A stretch of DNA of 64,000 bases, taken from contig MSDW01000001.1 of NCBI GenBank assembly GCA_001914405.1, forward strand, positions 62,001-126,000. The letters run 5' to 3'. Position numbers and translations under genes: made by a program. This DNA comes from Candidatus Methanohalarchaeum thermophilum. GTDB lineage: Archaea > Halobacteriota > Methanonatronarchaeia > Methanonatronarchaeales > Methanonatronarchaeaceae. Positions 20,424 to 29,447 of this stretch are shown here, in pieces. The notes beneath the pieces were generated by a model. That model ran no database searches. It was not told the origin of the DNA and worked only from the letters and a program-made list of their open reading frames with translations. Position 1 is the stretch's first letter; the number at the start of each line of letters is the position of its first letter.

Positions 20424-20745
20424 GGTGGCTTCCTCCTCTACCAAAATCAGAGATCGGGAAGAGTGTTTCAGGTCAAAGGGGTTTTTATCTTCTGCTGCCG
20501 TCAAATCCTCTCAGTCCGGGTCCGGGGTTATTCAAGAATCTTTATTCAGGAAGGTTTTTTGATTCGGTCAGTGACCTTGGTATAGAGAGCCCTGAATCTG
20601 TCCACAAGATTTAGCTTCGGACAGTTCCTGTCCTACACCAAAAACTTAAAACATAAAGCTATTTTAGTCTTATTAGGCTGACTCATTTCTCTACCAAAAT
20701 CGGAGGTTAGGAAGAGGTCTTTCTCAATCACAAAAGGTAAGTTAA
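20424..20745 (-). mobile_element. palindrome-ended non-autonomous element, family B copy 2
   Basis: Reverse-oriented family B: the RE hairpin around ACCAAAATCAGAGATCGGG, the shared interior GTCAAAGGGGTTTTTATC and TCCGGGTCCGGGGTTATTCA, and an LE end near GAGGTCTTTCTCAATCAC. The LE lies about 18 bp from the open frame of the ZIP transporter and may carry its promoter. Confidence 0.65.
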
Positions 20746-20762
20746 GATTTTTATAAACTAAT

Positions 20763-21518
20763 TTGTTTTTTTTAAGTGGAGGAGATAATATATTTGAATT
20801 TAGTACATTTGGTTGGATCGCTATCTTTGCTGTTGTTTCAGCGGTTGTTAATGGCTTTGGTATTATTGGGATTATGGCTAATAGAGAGCTTGCTGAGAAA
20901 TATAAAACCTATTTTATGTGTTTTGCAGCAGGTATATTGATTTCTACTCCCCTTATCTTAGCTTTGCCTAAAGCTGTAGAATCCAATTCTGATGCAGGTT
21001 TTATCTCATTAATAGGTTTTTTGTTTATGTTCTTTTCCAATAAGTTGATTAAATATCTTACTAAAGAAAGAGAGCTAGCATTTGGAGTGACAGCTGCTGA
21101 AGGGATTGGAATTCATTCTTTTGTTGATGGAATTACTTATACTGTTACCTTTAATGTCTCTATTTTATTGGGTTTTCTCTCTGGAACTGGATTAGTCATT
21201 CATGAATTCGCAGAAGGAATAATAACATACCTTTTTCTGATTAAAGGAGGAGTAAAAAAACAGATTGCAGGTATTTATGCATTTATAATTGCTGGATTAA
21301 CCACTCCATTAGGAGCCTTTGTGGTTTATCCAGTTGTAAGTATATTAGATGAATCCACTCTTGGATTATTACTAGGTTTTGTATCTGGTGTTCTAATTTA
21401 TGTTTCAGCAGCTCATCTCTTACCAGAAGCCCAAGAACATGAAGCACCTCACTCGATGTTAGCTTTTTCAGGAGGTGTAGTATTAGCTCTATTCATAGTC
21501 TTCACAAAAATAATCTAA
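20763..21518 (+). CDS. ZIP family divalent metal transporter
   Basis: A membrane protein of about 240-251 residues with roughly eight hydrophobic segments, importing Zn2+ or related cations. The metal-binding helices are recognisable: GIGIHSFVDGITY near 120 and VIHEFAEGIITY near 144, the HEFxEG motif of the ZIP/GufA class. The start is unclear. The frame is open from a TTG at 20763, but a GGAGGAG ribosome-binding-like sequence lies inside it at 20778, and no in-frame ATG, GTG or TTG follows at the right distance; an ATA at 20790 would fit. An ATT/ATA start or an early frameshift is possible. Confidence 0.85.
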   Translation: MFFLSGGDNIFEFSTFGWIAIFAVVSAVVNGFGIIGIMANRELAEKYKTYFMCFAAGILISTPLILALPKAVESNSDAGFISLIGFLFMFFSNKLIKYLTKERELAFGVTAAEGIGIHSFVDGITYTVTFNVSILLGFLSGTGLVIHEFAEGIITYLFLIKGGVKKQIAGIYAFIIAGLTTPLGAFVVYPVVSILDESTLGLLLGFVSGVLIYVSAAHLLPEAQEHEAPHSMLAFSGGVVLALFIVFTKII

Positions 21519-21874
21519 TTTCCTATGGCTTCAAAAGAAATTTACTGTGGCTTCATCAACTAAAGAAGAGGTTTTATTCTATAAAACGGGTTTAAATAAT
21601 TTATCAAGCCAAATTGGTGATGAAAATGTAGGCCTTTAATGATTTGATAGTTTCAAAAAATTTTACATCTAATAATGCCAAATAGATACCAGTTAATTCA
21701 TATTTTTCTCTCCTATCGGATTATACTTGACGATATCTGAGAGAAGTCTTTAAAGCCATTAAGAAGATCTTGGTTTAACTCGGTTCATGTTATATGGAGT
21801 TTCTTGGATCTAGGTGTATGAAAGGGAACTTGGATTAGGGATAGAGATTTATTTTAAGGGGTAAATATGAAAAG

Positions 21875-21932
21875 AGATGGTGGACTAAAGTAATTGGTTA
21901 TATAGATGGTGGACTAAAGTAATTGGTTATAT
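21875..21932 (+). promoter_or_regulatory. 29-bp exact tandem duplication at the leuS promoter
   Basis: The 29-bp unit beginning AGATGGTGGACTAAAG and ending TTGGTTATAT occurs twice in direct succession, at 21875-21903 and 21904-21932, identical by eye. It ends 26 bp before the leuS ATG. Each copy ends in a TATA-like TTATAT, and the second runs into TTATATATAA, a good archaeal TATA box. Duplicated promoter boxes or a leader signal for leuS are both possible. The rest of 21519-21958 is AT-rich with no supported gene. Confidence 0.6.
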
Positions 21933-21958
21933 ATAAGTTTTAAAGAAAGTGGTTAATT

Positions 21959-24778
21959 ATGATTGATGAGTACAAGCCTAAAGAAATAGAAGAAAAATGG
22001 GTTTCTAGGTGGGATGAAAAAGATATATTTGAAGTTGATCCGTCGAATGAAGATTCTTTTTATGTAAATGTAGCTTATCCTTATCCAAGTGGTTCGATGC
22101 ATGTTGGACATGGAAGGACTTACACTTTACCTGATATAGTAGCTCGATACAAGCGTATGCAGGGATTTAATGTTCTTTTTCCGATGGCATGGCATGTTAC
22201 AGGTACTCCAGTTATAGGAATTTCGCGTAGGATCAGAGAGAGAGATGAAGACACTTTAGATCTCTACAAGAATTTATATAAGGTGCCTGAGGAAAAGATA
22301 AGTGATTTTGAGAATCCATTAGAGATTGTCAAGTATTTTAGTAATGAATATAAGGAGATAATGAGACGAATGGGGTATTCTATTGACTGGCGAAGACAAT
22401 TTAAGACTGTTGATGATGAATATAAATCTTTTATAACTTGGCAATTTAGAAGACTGAAAGAAAAAAATGTCATCGGAAAAGGAACACATCCAGTTAAGTA
22501 TTGTCCTAATGATGAGAATCCTTTAGGAGATCACGATCTTCTTGAAGGAGAGGAAGCAGAAATAAATGAATTCTATTTGATTAAATTCGAGACCGAAGAT
22601 GGTTTTGTATTACCTTGTGCTACCCTTAGACCTGAAACAGTTTTTGGCGTTACAAATATATGGATAAAACCTACTGGAGACTATGTAAAAATCAATTTAG
22701 ATGAAAAAGAAAAATGGATTGTCAGTAAAAAAGCTGTTAATAAACTAAAAGAACAAAATCATGTTGTAGATGTTATTGAAGATGTTAAAGGCCGTGAGTT
22801 AATTGGTAAAAGTGCTCAACACCCAAAAACTGGTGAAGTACCTGTTTCCCAAGGAGATTTCGTGGATCTAGATGTCGCAAGCGGTGTTGTAATGTCCGTA
22901 CCAGCTCACGCTCCCTACGACCTTGCAGCCACCAAAGACCTCGAGACTGAAATTGAGCCTAAAAAGATAATCGAAGTAAGTGGCTACGATGGAATCCCAG
23001 CTAAGAGGATTCTAGAAAAGTATGGAATCAGTGATCAAAATAATGAAGACCTAGATGAAGCTACGGAAGAATTATATGGCGATGAATTCTCGAAGGGAGA
23101 AATGGTTCAAGAAATCGATAAATATGGTGGTATGAATGTTAGAAAAGCAAGAGATCAAGTTGGCAAAGACCTAGTTAACGAAGGATTAGCCGAAAAAATG
23201 TATGAATTCAGCGAAAAACCGGTTGTCTGTAGATGTGGCGAAGAAGCAATAGTTAAAGTTCTCGAGAACCAGTGGTTCATAGACTACAAAAACCAAGAAT
23301 GGAAAAGAAAAACCCACGATGCAATCGATGAAATGGATTTGGTGCCAGATGAAATAGATAGCGATTTCCATCACACGATTGATTGGCTCAAGGAATGGGC
23401 TTGCACGCGAAAAGTTGGCTTAGGAACTAACTTACCTTGGGACAAAGATTGGATAATAGAGCCTTTAAGTGATTCAACACTTTATATGGCATTTTATACT
23501 ATCTCCAAGTACCTAAAAAAAGAAGACAACGAACTCACTGATGAATTCTTCGATTACATATTCTTAGACAAAGGAGATAAGAAAGAAGTTAGTGAAAAAA
23601 CTGGAATAGCCCCCAGAAAAATTGAGGAAATGAAAAAAGAATTTGAATACTGGTATCCTTACGATTATCGGTTTTCAGCCAAGGATTTAATCTCCAATCA
23701 TCTAACCTTCCAGATGTTCCACCATACAGCAATTTTTCCACAGAATAAATGGCCACAGGGGGTATCAGTACTAGGAATGGGATTACTTGAAGGAGAAAAG
23801 ATGTCCTCATCCAAGGGAAATGTGATCTTGCTTGAGGACGCAATTGAAGAATACGGAGCAGATACCGTTCGTTTCTTCTTAGCTAGTAACGCTGAACCAT
23901 GGCAGGATTTCGATTGGAGAGAAAACCAAGTCAAATCAACAAAAAATAACCTAAAAAACCTATGGAAAATGTTAAAAAGATATCTAGAGATGGAAGGAAA
24001 AAAAGACCTCAAAAAGATCGATAAATGGCTACTAAGTAAATTTAACAGATCTATTAAAAACACAGTTGAAAAATTAGAGAACCACGAAACCCGTAGCGCA
24101 GTACAGCACTCATTTTACTTATTCAAAAAGAAATTAAACTGGTACAAGAAAAGAACCAACCTAGAAAGAAAAGGAGCTAAATGGACTCTGAACACGATAT
24201 CCCAAAAATGGATAAAACTGCTATCTCCTTTCATACCTTTCTTAACAGAAGAGATATGGAGCAAACAAGAAAAAGATACATTATTAATCGAAGAAGATTA
24301 CCCAGAGCCAGATGAAGAATACATAAACGAGAGAATAGAAGCAGAAGAAAACCTAATTAAAAAAGTCCGAAACGACATAAACGAGATTATTGAAGTAACG
24401 GAAAAAGACCCTGAAGAGATATATATCTACACTGCCTCAGATTGGAAAAAAGATATCTTAAATAAAGTAAGTAAAAGCGAAAAGATGAAGATAGGTGAAC
24501 TAATGAGTGATCTAATGAAAGAAGACAAATATCGCAAAAGAGGAGATAAAGTAAAAGACACACTCCAAGACATAATCAACGAGATCCAAGGCATAAATAA
24601 AAAAGAGATTAAAGAAATAATAGAAATAAACGAAAAAAAGACACTAAGCAGAGCCAAAAACTTCTTAAAAAACGAATTCAACGCAAAAATACACATAAAT
24701 GAAGAAGGAGAAGGATACGATCCAAAAAACAAAGGAAAAACCGCAATACCATACAAACCAGCTCTTTACTTAAACTAA
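21959..24778 (+). CDS. leuS: leucyl-tRNA synthetase
   Basis: A 939-residue class I aminoacyl-tRNA synthetase of the archaeal/eukaryotic type. The HIGH signature appears as PSGSMHVGHGRT near 40-51 and the KMSKS signature as GEKMSSSKGN near 613. The large CP1 editing domain lies between, with LPCATLRPETVFGVTN near 220. The C-terminal 250 residues are very Lys/Glu-rich, like the anticodon-binding part of archaeal LeuRS. Base use drifts from AT-balanced to A-rich on the coding strand toward the 3' end. Single gene with its own promoter. Confidence 0.96.
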   Translation: MIDEYKPKEIEEKWVSRWDEKDIFEVDPSNEDSFYVNVAYPYPSGSMHVGHGRTYTLPDIVARYKRMQGFNVLFPMAWHVTGTPVIGISRRIRERDEDTLDLYKNLYKVPEEKISDFENPLEIVKYFSNEYKEIMRRMGYSIDWRRQFKTVDDEYKSFITWQFRRLKEKNVIGKGTHPVKYCPNDENPLGDHDLLEGEEAEINEFYLIKFETEDGFVLPCATLRPETVFGVTNIWIKPTGDYVKINLDEKEKWIVSKKAVNKLKEQNHVVDVIEDVKGRELIGKSAQHPKTGEVPVSQGDFVDLDVASGVVMSVPAHAPYDLAATKDLETEIEPKKIIEVSGYDGIPAKRILEKYGISDQNNEDLDEATEELYGDEFSKGEMVQEIDKYGGMNVRKARDQVGKDLVNEGLAEKMYEFSEKPVVCRCGEEAIVKVLENQWFIDYKNQEWKRKTHDAIDEMDLVPDEIDSDFHHTIDWLKEWACTRKVGLGTNLPWDKDWIIEPLSDSTLYMAFYTISKYLKKEDNELTDEFFDYIFLDKGDKKEVSEKTGIAPRKIEEMKKEFEYWYPYDYRFSAKDLISNHLTFQMFHHTAIFPQNKWPQGVSVLGMGLLEGEKMSSSKGNVILLEDAIEEYGADTVRFFLASNAEPWQDFDWRENQVKSTKNNLKNLWKMLKRYLEMEGKKDLKKIDKWLLSKFNRSIKNTVEKLENHETRSAVQHSFYLFKKKLNWYKKRTNLERKGAKWTLNTISQKWIKLLSPFIPFLTEEIWSKQEKDTLLIEEDYPEPDEEYINERIEAEENLIKKVRNDINEIIEVTEKDPEEIYIYTASDWKKDILNKVSKSEKMKIGELMSDLMKEDKYRKRGDKVKDTLQDIINEIQGINKKEIKEIIEINEKKTLSRAKNFLKNEFNAKIHINEEGEGYDPKNKGKTAIPYKPALYLN

Positions 24779-24971
24779 AACAAAACAGCACACGAATCAT
24801 TAAACCGCTTAAATTAAACCAAAAAAACCAAATTAAAAAACAAGAAAAACTAAACTACTCCTAACTCCAGAGAATAATTTAAAATCAATTCCAATCTCTT
24901 TTTAATATTTTTTTTCAAAAACTTAGATATTCATCAAATTAATTAATCGATCAACTGAGTGATATCTAAAA

Positions 24972-25924
24972 CTGACATCCTCTCCTACCCATGCCAGAGA
25001 CTGAAGAAGGAGCTTCCCCTCACCCACAAAACCAACATCCCAAGTTTAGTGCCTTCCCATCAAAAAACCAAATTGAAATAGACACAGTCTACCCAATGTG
25101 GCAGGTACCAAAGAACCTTAGGCCTCACACTACCAAGCCACCCATTACTTTTTGCCTTGGTTATGGGTTCCAAGCCACCTAAAATCCCATTACCCAACCC
25201 CCTACCACCTATTCACTGCGATAAAAGCTTTATTATTTCTCTGTGGGTTTTGTAAAGGAGCAGCATAGACCCCTCCCTTCAGGAAGAGATACACGGACTT
25301 CTCTTACACAGAACGACACTAAAACACTTAAGTGTGAGCCCCCAACAAACTTAGATATAACGAGTCGTGGTGACAAGCCTGGGACAAGGCCTCTCCCTGA
25401 GTCCTATCTGTCCCAGAGAGAACAGGGCGCACCACGGGGCTCTTGGAGACTGAATCCCCCAACTAAGTTGTACGACAAAGCTCTTGTGGCAGAGCTCTCC
25501 AATTTCTAACTGGACCTCTCCTAGCGAACAATATATAAGCTAGAGGAAATGGAACTCCCTAGCAAGGACCCAAGGCCTCCCCCTATCAGCTTTTTGGTCG
25601 CTTGATAGGTAAGAAGCCGGCGATATGGAGCGAGAACCGCCAACAATGGCCATGAAGAGTCAGTGGCTCTTCAAGCCACTACCCTCAGTACTACCTTAAC
25701 CGTGAACTAAAAGGATAGGAATGGATGGAAGCTCCCTCCCTTTAGGGCGGAGAGGATATCACTCAATTAATTGACCACTCAAACCTCTGGCCTATAGAGC
25801 TAATAAACCTCTTAACTACAATCACCACAAAGTCCTAGACCACATAATTATTCCAATTCATCCTACCACCATACCTAACTAGATTCGGTGTGGAAGAGGA
25901 CCTCTCGGTTATAAGTTAAAAAAA
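24972..25924 (-). mobile_element. family C element copy 1, split by a nested family D insertion
   Basis: RE side: CTGACATCCTCTCCTACCC with a hairpin and GGAGCTTCC. LE side: GATTCGGTGTGGAAGAGGAC then CTCTCGGTTATAAGTTAAAA. The two halves (24972-25228 and 25763-25924) align with the continuous copies at 32095 and 50500, and the text between them is a separate element. No coding frame with family signal. The AT-rich 25925-26122 stretch is the likely PAC2-gene promoter. Confidence 0.65.
25229..25762 (+). mobile_element. palindrome-ended non-autonomous element, family D copy 1 (nested)
   Basis: LE: TTTATTATTTCTCTGTGGG, then a hairpin around CCCCTCCCTTCAGG and GATACACGGACTTCTC. RE: GGAAGCTCCCTCCCTTTAGG with a hairpin and GAGAGGATATCAC. 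The interior shares TTGTGGCAGAGCTC-like and GGCGATATGGAGCGAGAACC-like text with D3. It interrupts family C copy 1, so it arrived later than that copy. Confidence 0.65.
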
Positions 25925-26122
25925 TTTGATCTTAAGAGCTTATTTAATTGGTAGCAATCTTTTAATCGAAATTAGATATTAAATTAAATCTTATAGGTAT
26001 TTTAATCTGTTTCTTGAATTAAAAAACTGTTTATGTCTAATTTAGTTTTTTTAAATTTTTTTTATGTTTTTGGCTAATATTTATTAGGTTTCTCTTTGTT
26101 AATTAAAATATGATGAAGTATT

Positions 26123-26857
26123 ATGTCTAAAGTGGATATTATTTTAGAGAAAGAGATCACTGGAAAAAAACCTATAATCATTGAAGGTTTCCCAGGTATT
26201 GGATTAATAGGTAACATCGTAACCCAACATATTGTGTCAACGGGGAATTTTGAAGAAATTGGTTCTATTCACTCTAACGAGCTTCCGCCAGTGGCTGTAG
26301 TTTACAAAGGAGAGATTAATCACCCGATAAGGATCTATCAAAAAGAGAATTTTGTTATTTTAGTTTCAGATATACCTATATCTCCTAGTTTTTCAAATGA
26401 CTTGGCCGATGAAATAACAAGATGGGCTAAAGAGATTAACACAAGAAAATTAATTTCAGTTGCCGGTATCTCCACTATGGCACAGGACTCTCATAGGGTA
26501 TTTGGTGCAGCAATTAACAAAGAAGTTCTTAAAGAAATTGAAGATGTTGCCGAAGTGTTTTCTGCTGGAAACATAACAGGTATATCTGGTAGTATCTTAA
26601 CCCAGTCTTTAATAAGGGAGATCCCTGCTATCTCTCTATTGGGTGAAACAATGGGCAATACCCCAGATCCAAGAGCAGCTGCCTCCGTTATTAAAGTTTT
26701 AAATGATGTTTACTCCCTAAACATAGATACTGATAAGCTGTTGGATCAAGCAGAAAAGATAGAGCAAGAAATGGAGAGATTAGCTCAAAGAATGCAAGAT
26801 ATAGGCGAAGAAAAAGATGAAGCCAAAAAAACTGCACCTCCATCAATGTATAGGTGA
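26123..26857 (+). CDS. PAC2 family protein (proteasome assembly chaperone-like)
   Basis: A 244-residue archaeal member of the PAC2 family (DUF75), related to proteasome assembly chaperones PbaA/PbaB. IIIEGFPGIGLIGNIVTQHIV near residue 18 is the family signature; VAGISTMAQDSHRVFGAA and ISLLGETMGNTPDPRAA fit the core fold. The last 35 residues form a charged helix (LDQAEKIEQEMERLAQRM), likely a coiled coil. It is followed immediately by DUF473 with overlapping or abutting frames. Direct proteasome involvement is inferred from homologues. Confidence 0.85.
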   Translation: MSKVDIILEKEITGKKPIIIEGFPGIGLIGNIVTQHIVSTGNFEEIGSIHSNELPPVAVVYKGEINHPIRIYQKENFVILVSDIPISPSFSNDLADEITRWAKEINTRKLISVAGISTMAQDSHRVFGAAINKEVLKEIEDVAEVFSAGNITGISGSILTQSLIREIPAISLLGETMGNTPDPRAAASVIKVLNDVYSLNIDTDKLLDQAEKIEQEMERLAQRMQDIGEEKDEAKKTAPPSMYR

Positions 26858-26862
26858 TAAAA

Positions 26863-27255
26863 ATGGAAATGAAAGTTTTAACTGGTATAGCTAAACCAGT
26901 ACTTGACGAACTAATGGAATCAGGTACAAGAACTATAGAATTCAGAAGCGCTCATAATATAAACTCTATAATAGATATATCAATAGAAGAAAAGGTATTT
27001 CTAACAAACAAGAAAAAAGACGATATCTGTAAAGGCACCAATGGAATCATAATAGACGTCCAGAAAAAGAACATATCAATGCATCATGTATCCTACTCCT
27101 CAAATTCAATCTACGAAGAACACGAAACAACCATAGCTAGATTAAAAACAAAACTAAAAGGACTAGGAACAGTAAAAAATGTCAAAAAATCAGAGAGAAA
27201 AGAAGGAATAATTGCAGAAATAGAAGAAAGAGTAGAAAGCTACTCAGCAAGATAA
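26863..27255 (+). CDS. DUF473 family protein
   Basis: A small archaeal protein of about 130 residues, found mainly in methanogens and Archaeoglobus, function unknown. Family-like segments are KVLTGIAKPVLDELMESG, RTIEFRSAHNINSI and GTNGIIIDV. I prefer the ATG at 26863, after AGGTGATAA, over the GTG at 26854 that overlaps the PAC2 stop. Its TAA stop coincides with the start of an element RE (ATAACATCCTCC), so the original C-terminus may have been trimmed or altered. Confidence 0.8.
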   Translation: MEMKVLTGIAKPVLDELMESGTRTIEFRSAHNINSIIDISIEEKVFLTNKKKDDICKGTNGIIIDVQKKNISMHHVSYSSNSIYEEHETTIARLKTKLKGLGTVKNVKKSERKEGIIAEIEERVESYSAR

Positions 27256-27425
27256 CATCCTCCCCAGCACAGAGAACCGGGCTTCCAGCATTCTCGCAGG
27301 TTCTCCTCCGCTTAATCCAACTTGATACACAGACACTAGGCCATTGCTAAAGAGTTCGAGCATAGCCACAGACCCCTTCTCCTACACAAGCATTGACCCT
27401 TATCCCAAGTTTGCCAAACGCCCAT
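27253..27425 (-). mobile_element. fragment of a palindrome-ended element (RE only)
   Basis: ATAACATCCTCCCC, a hairpin around CAGAGAACCGG and GGCTTCC give an RE in reverse, starting at the DUF473 stop codon. The matching LE was not found, and family A copy 1 follows at once, probably inserted into this older element. Confidence 0.45.
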
Positions 27426-27844
27426 GTGACCTCCTTACCCACCTAAATCAAAGATTTAGGAAGGTGCTTCCACCTATTTGGAGTCCTTCAGGTTCCGAGG
27501 CTCATAGCTCCCACAAGGGGGTGTATGCCGAGCACGACTCAGCTCTAGTTAGCAGGTTACAAAAACTTAAACTGTTTTCCCAGAACATCACCTATATCCA
27601 TCGCTATCCTATGCCCTAGTCACGGGCCCCAGTCACCGGGGACCCATTCCAAGCTATTCCACGTATCCATTGCGGAACAACCTAAACACCCAAGCACTCA
27701 GCTGCTCAAACTCAGCCCATAGGCCTCAGAACCCCTCAACAAAAACCAATTCGATTCCCAAATACAAACATCTTGTACCGACTCATCCTCCCTACCTAAA
27801 TCAGAGATTCGAGGAAGAGGATTTCTCACCAAACAAGTTAAAAA
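27426..27844 (-). mobile_element. palindrome-ended non-autonomous element, family A copy 1
   Basis: RE in reverse: GTGACCTCC, the hairpin CTAAATCAAAGATTTAG, GGAAGGTGCTTCC. LE in reverse: the hairpin CCTACCTAAATCAGAG with GAGGAAGAGG, then ATTTCTCACCAAACAAG. The interior matches copy 2 at 42858 almost throughout (for example GGTGTATGCCGAGCACG and AACTGTTTTCCCA). Between 27845 and 28080 I see AT-rich sequence without a gene. Confidence 0.75.
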
Positions 27845-28080
27845 TTATCTTAAACATTATTCACATCAACACTTATCTCAGCACCACACCTAAAGAAATC
27901 CTTCCTCCAGACAGATTCTCACCACTCTTACACCACTGCTAAAAGAAATAGGCTTCAGACACATCCATATACTCTATAACTCTACATTTACACTTGTACT
28001 CAAGCATCTTCCAGATTTAGTAGTGTAGCGAGAGGCCTATATGCAGTTTCTTATTCATCACTCTACTATTTTCTAATTTC

Positions 28081-28330
28081 TTTTATCTTAACGGTTGAAA
28101 AGACCTCTTAGTTGGGCTCTGCCACCGACAGACCAACTCCCTACAACAAGATTTAGGGTATAGGATTCGATATAAAAAGAGGGATTTCATCCATGGTTAT
28201 CCCATTTGCCCTCAACCGGTTTTGAGGGCTCGAAGCTTACCCAAGAACTCTAAATACAGTTTTATTCTTGCTTCTATTGATAGCTAACCATACATTCCAC
28301 TACTAAAGCAGATGACGTTTCTGACGATAT
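28081..28330 (+). mobile_element. degenerate element with left end and family-F interior
   Basis: LE-like TTTTATCTTAACGG with GAAAAGAC and a hairpin (GTTGGGCTCTGCC/GACCAAC). The 3' half (CGAAGCTTACCCAAGAAC, CACTACTAAAGCAGATG) resembles 34330-34545. No clear RE. It ends just before the methyltransferase gene's stop codon. Confidence 0.4.
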
Positions 28331-28375
28331 TCTTTAATCTCTAAATAAAGATTAAAAAGAGTTTTTAGGTTATTT

Positions 28376-29443
28376 TTAATATCTTCCGTATTTTTTGGAT
28401 GCTTTTACCATTGCATAGATATTCATTGGGGGAGCAAAAGGTGGTATACCACATCCCACAGTTAAGAAGTACCCTGTTGGAGAGTCTTTTCCTTTTTCAA
28501 TATTTTCTTTAGAGAGTTCTAGAACCTCTTCATATGACTTGTTTTGAACTGATGGGGGGTCAACATTTCCTCCAATAATGTGTTCATCTCCAAATAACTC
28601 AACAGAGCGTTCAACATCAACTTCTGGACCAAACCATATAATTCCTCTTTCACCGTGAGGGATTTCATCGATGTGCCCTGCCTCTATGTTTTTATTGTGG
28701 TCAGAGCACCAGTGGGTGAACCACATAGGTAAGCCCATATCCAGAACCTCTTGATGAAGCCTTTTTAGGCTTGGAACTACTAGATCACCAAAGTTTTCAG
28801 CAGAAATCAATACATTTGCATCAGTAGGAAGAGCATCCCATGGAATCCAATTATCTGTTCCAAAGTCTTCTACAAACCATTCAACAGTTTCTATTGCAAA
28901 ATCAGCTGTCATTTCCAGTGCTTTACGACATAAATCTGGATTAGTTCTTGTCCACTTCATGAAATCCTCGATACTAACCAGCATAGGAGCAGTACCCGAA
29001 ACTGAGCCTCCAGCAATTTGGACTAAAGGTCTTTCATCGTATTCTTCAATGGCTATTCTTACTTTTTCATGTAAATTCTGCATTTCTTCACGAGGATCAG
29101 GCATTTCAAGTTCTTCTAATTCTTCTGGACTTGTTACCACGGATTTTTTCACAGAAGGAGCGCTCATTGATTTTCTATAGGGTAACTCAACTTCAGAACC
29201 CCACTGACCACCCCAATAGTTATCCGGTATCAAAAAAGGAGGTTGATCAACACCATACAGCTCTCTCGCCAACACCTGGCACTTTACCATTACTTCTGGC
29301 TTAGCAAAAAAATCACCGAGATTCTCATAACCACAAGCAATAGCCTCATATCCTGGTCCAAGCGGAACTACCGGAACTCTATCTACTTCTTCACCTCTCA
29401 ACAACTTATTCCATCTCTCCATAGACCCTCTTTCTTCCTTCAT
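28376..29443 (-). CDS. URO-D-type (MtaA/CmuA-like) corrinoid methyltransferase
   Basis: A 355-residue uroporphyrinogen-decarboxylase-fold methyltransferase. Members such as MtaA and MtbA move methyl groups between a corrinoid protein and coenzyme M; others demethylate methoxy, methylthio or quaternary-amine compounds. The zinc ligands of the family are visible as THWCSDHN near 245 (His and Cys) and TVGCGIPPFAPP near 333 (Cys). The N-terminus differs from textbook MtaA (RWNKLLRGEEVDRVPVVP is family-like, but GPGYEAIACGYENLG is not). It lies 4 bp after its corrinoid protein, so the two form one operon. The methyl donor is not predictable from the sequence. Confidence 0.8.
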   Translation of the reverse strand: MKEERGSMERWNKLLRGEEVDRVPVVPLGPGYEAIACGYENLGDFFAKPEVMVKCQVLARELYGVDQPPFLIPDNYWGGQWGSEVELPYRKSMSAPSVKKSVVTSPEELEELEMPDPREEMQNLHEKVRIAIEEYDERPLVQIAGGSVSGTAPMLVSIEDFMKWTRTNPDLCRKALEMTADFAIETVEWFVEDFGTDNWIPWDALPTDANVLISAENFGDLVVPSLKRLHQEVLDMGLPMWFTHWCSDHNKNIEAGHIDEIPHGERGIIWFGPEVDVERSVELFGDEHIIGGNVDPPSVQNKSYEEVLELSKENIEKGKDSPTGYFLTVGCGIPPFAPPMNIYAMVKASKKYGRY

Positions 29444-29447
29444 TTGT

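Noticed and set aside
27789-27822. The AT-rich hairpins as intrinsic transcription terminators
   Set aside because: They occur in pairs at fixed positions of longer repeated units, in both orientations relative to genes, and lack a consistent following T-run. Element ends explain them better.
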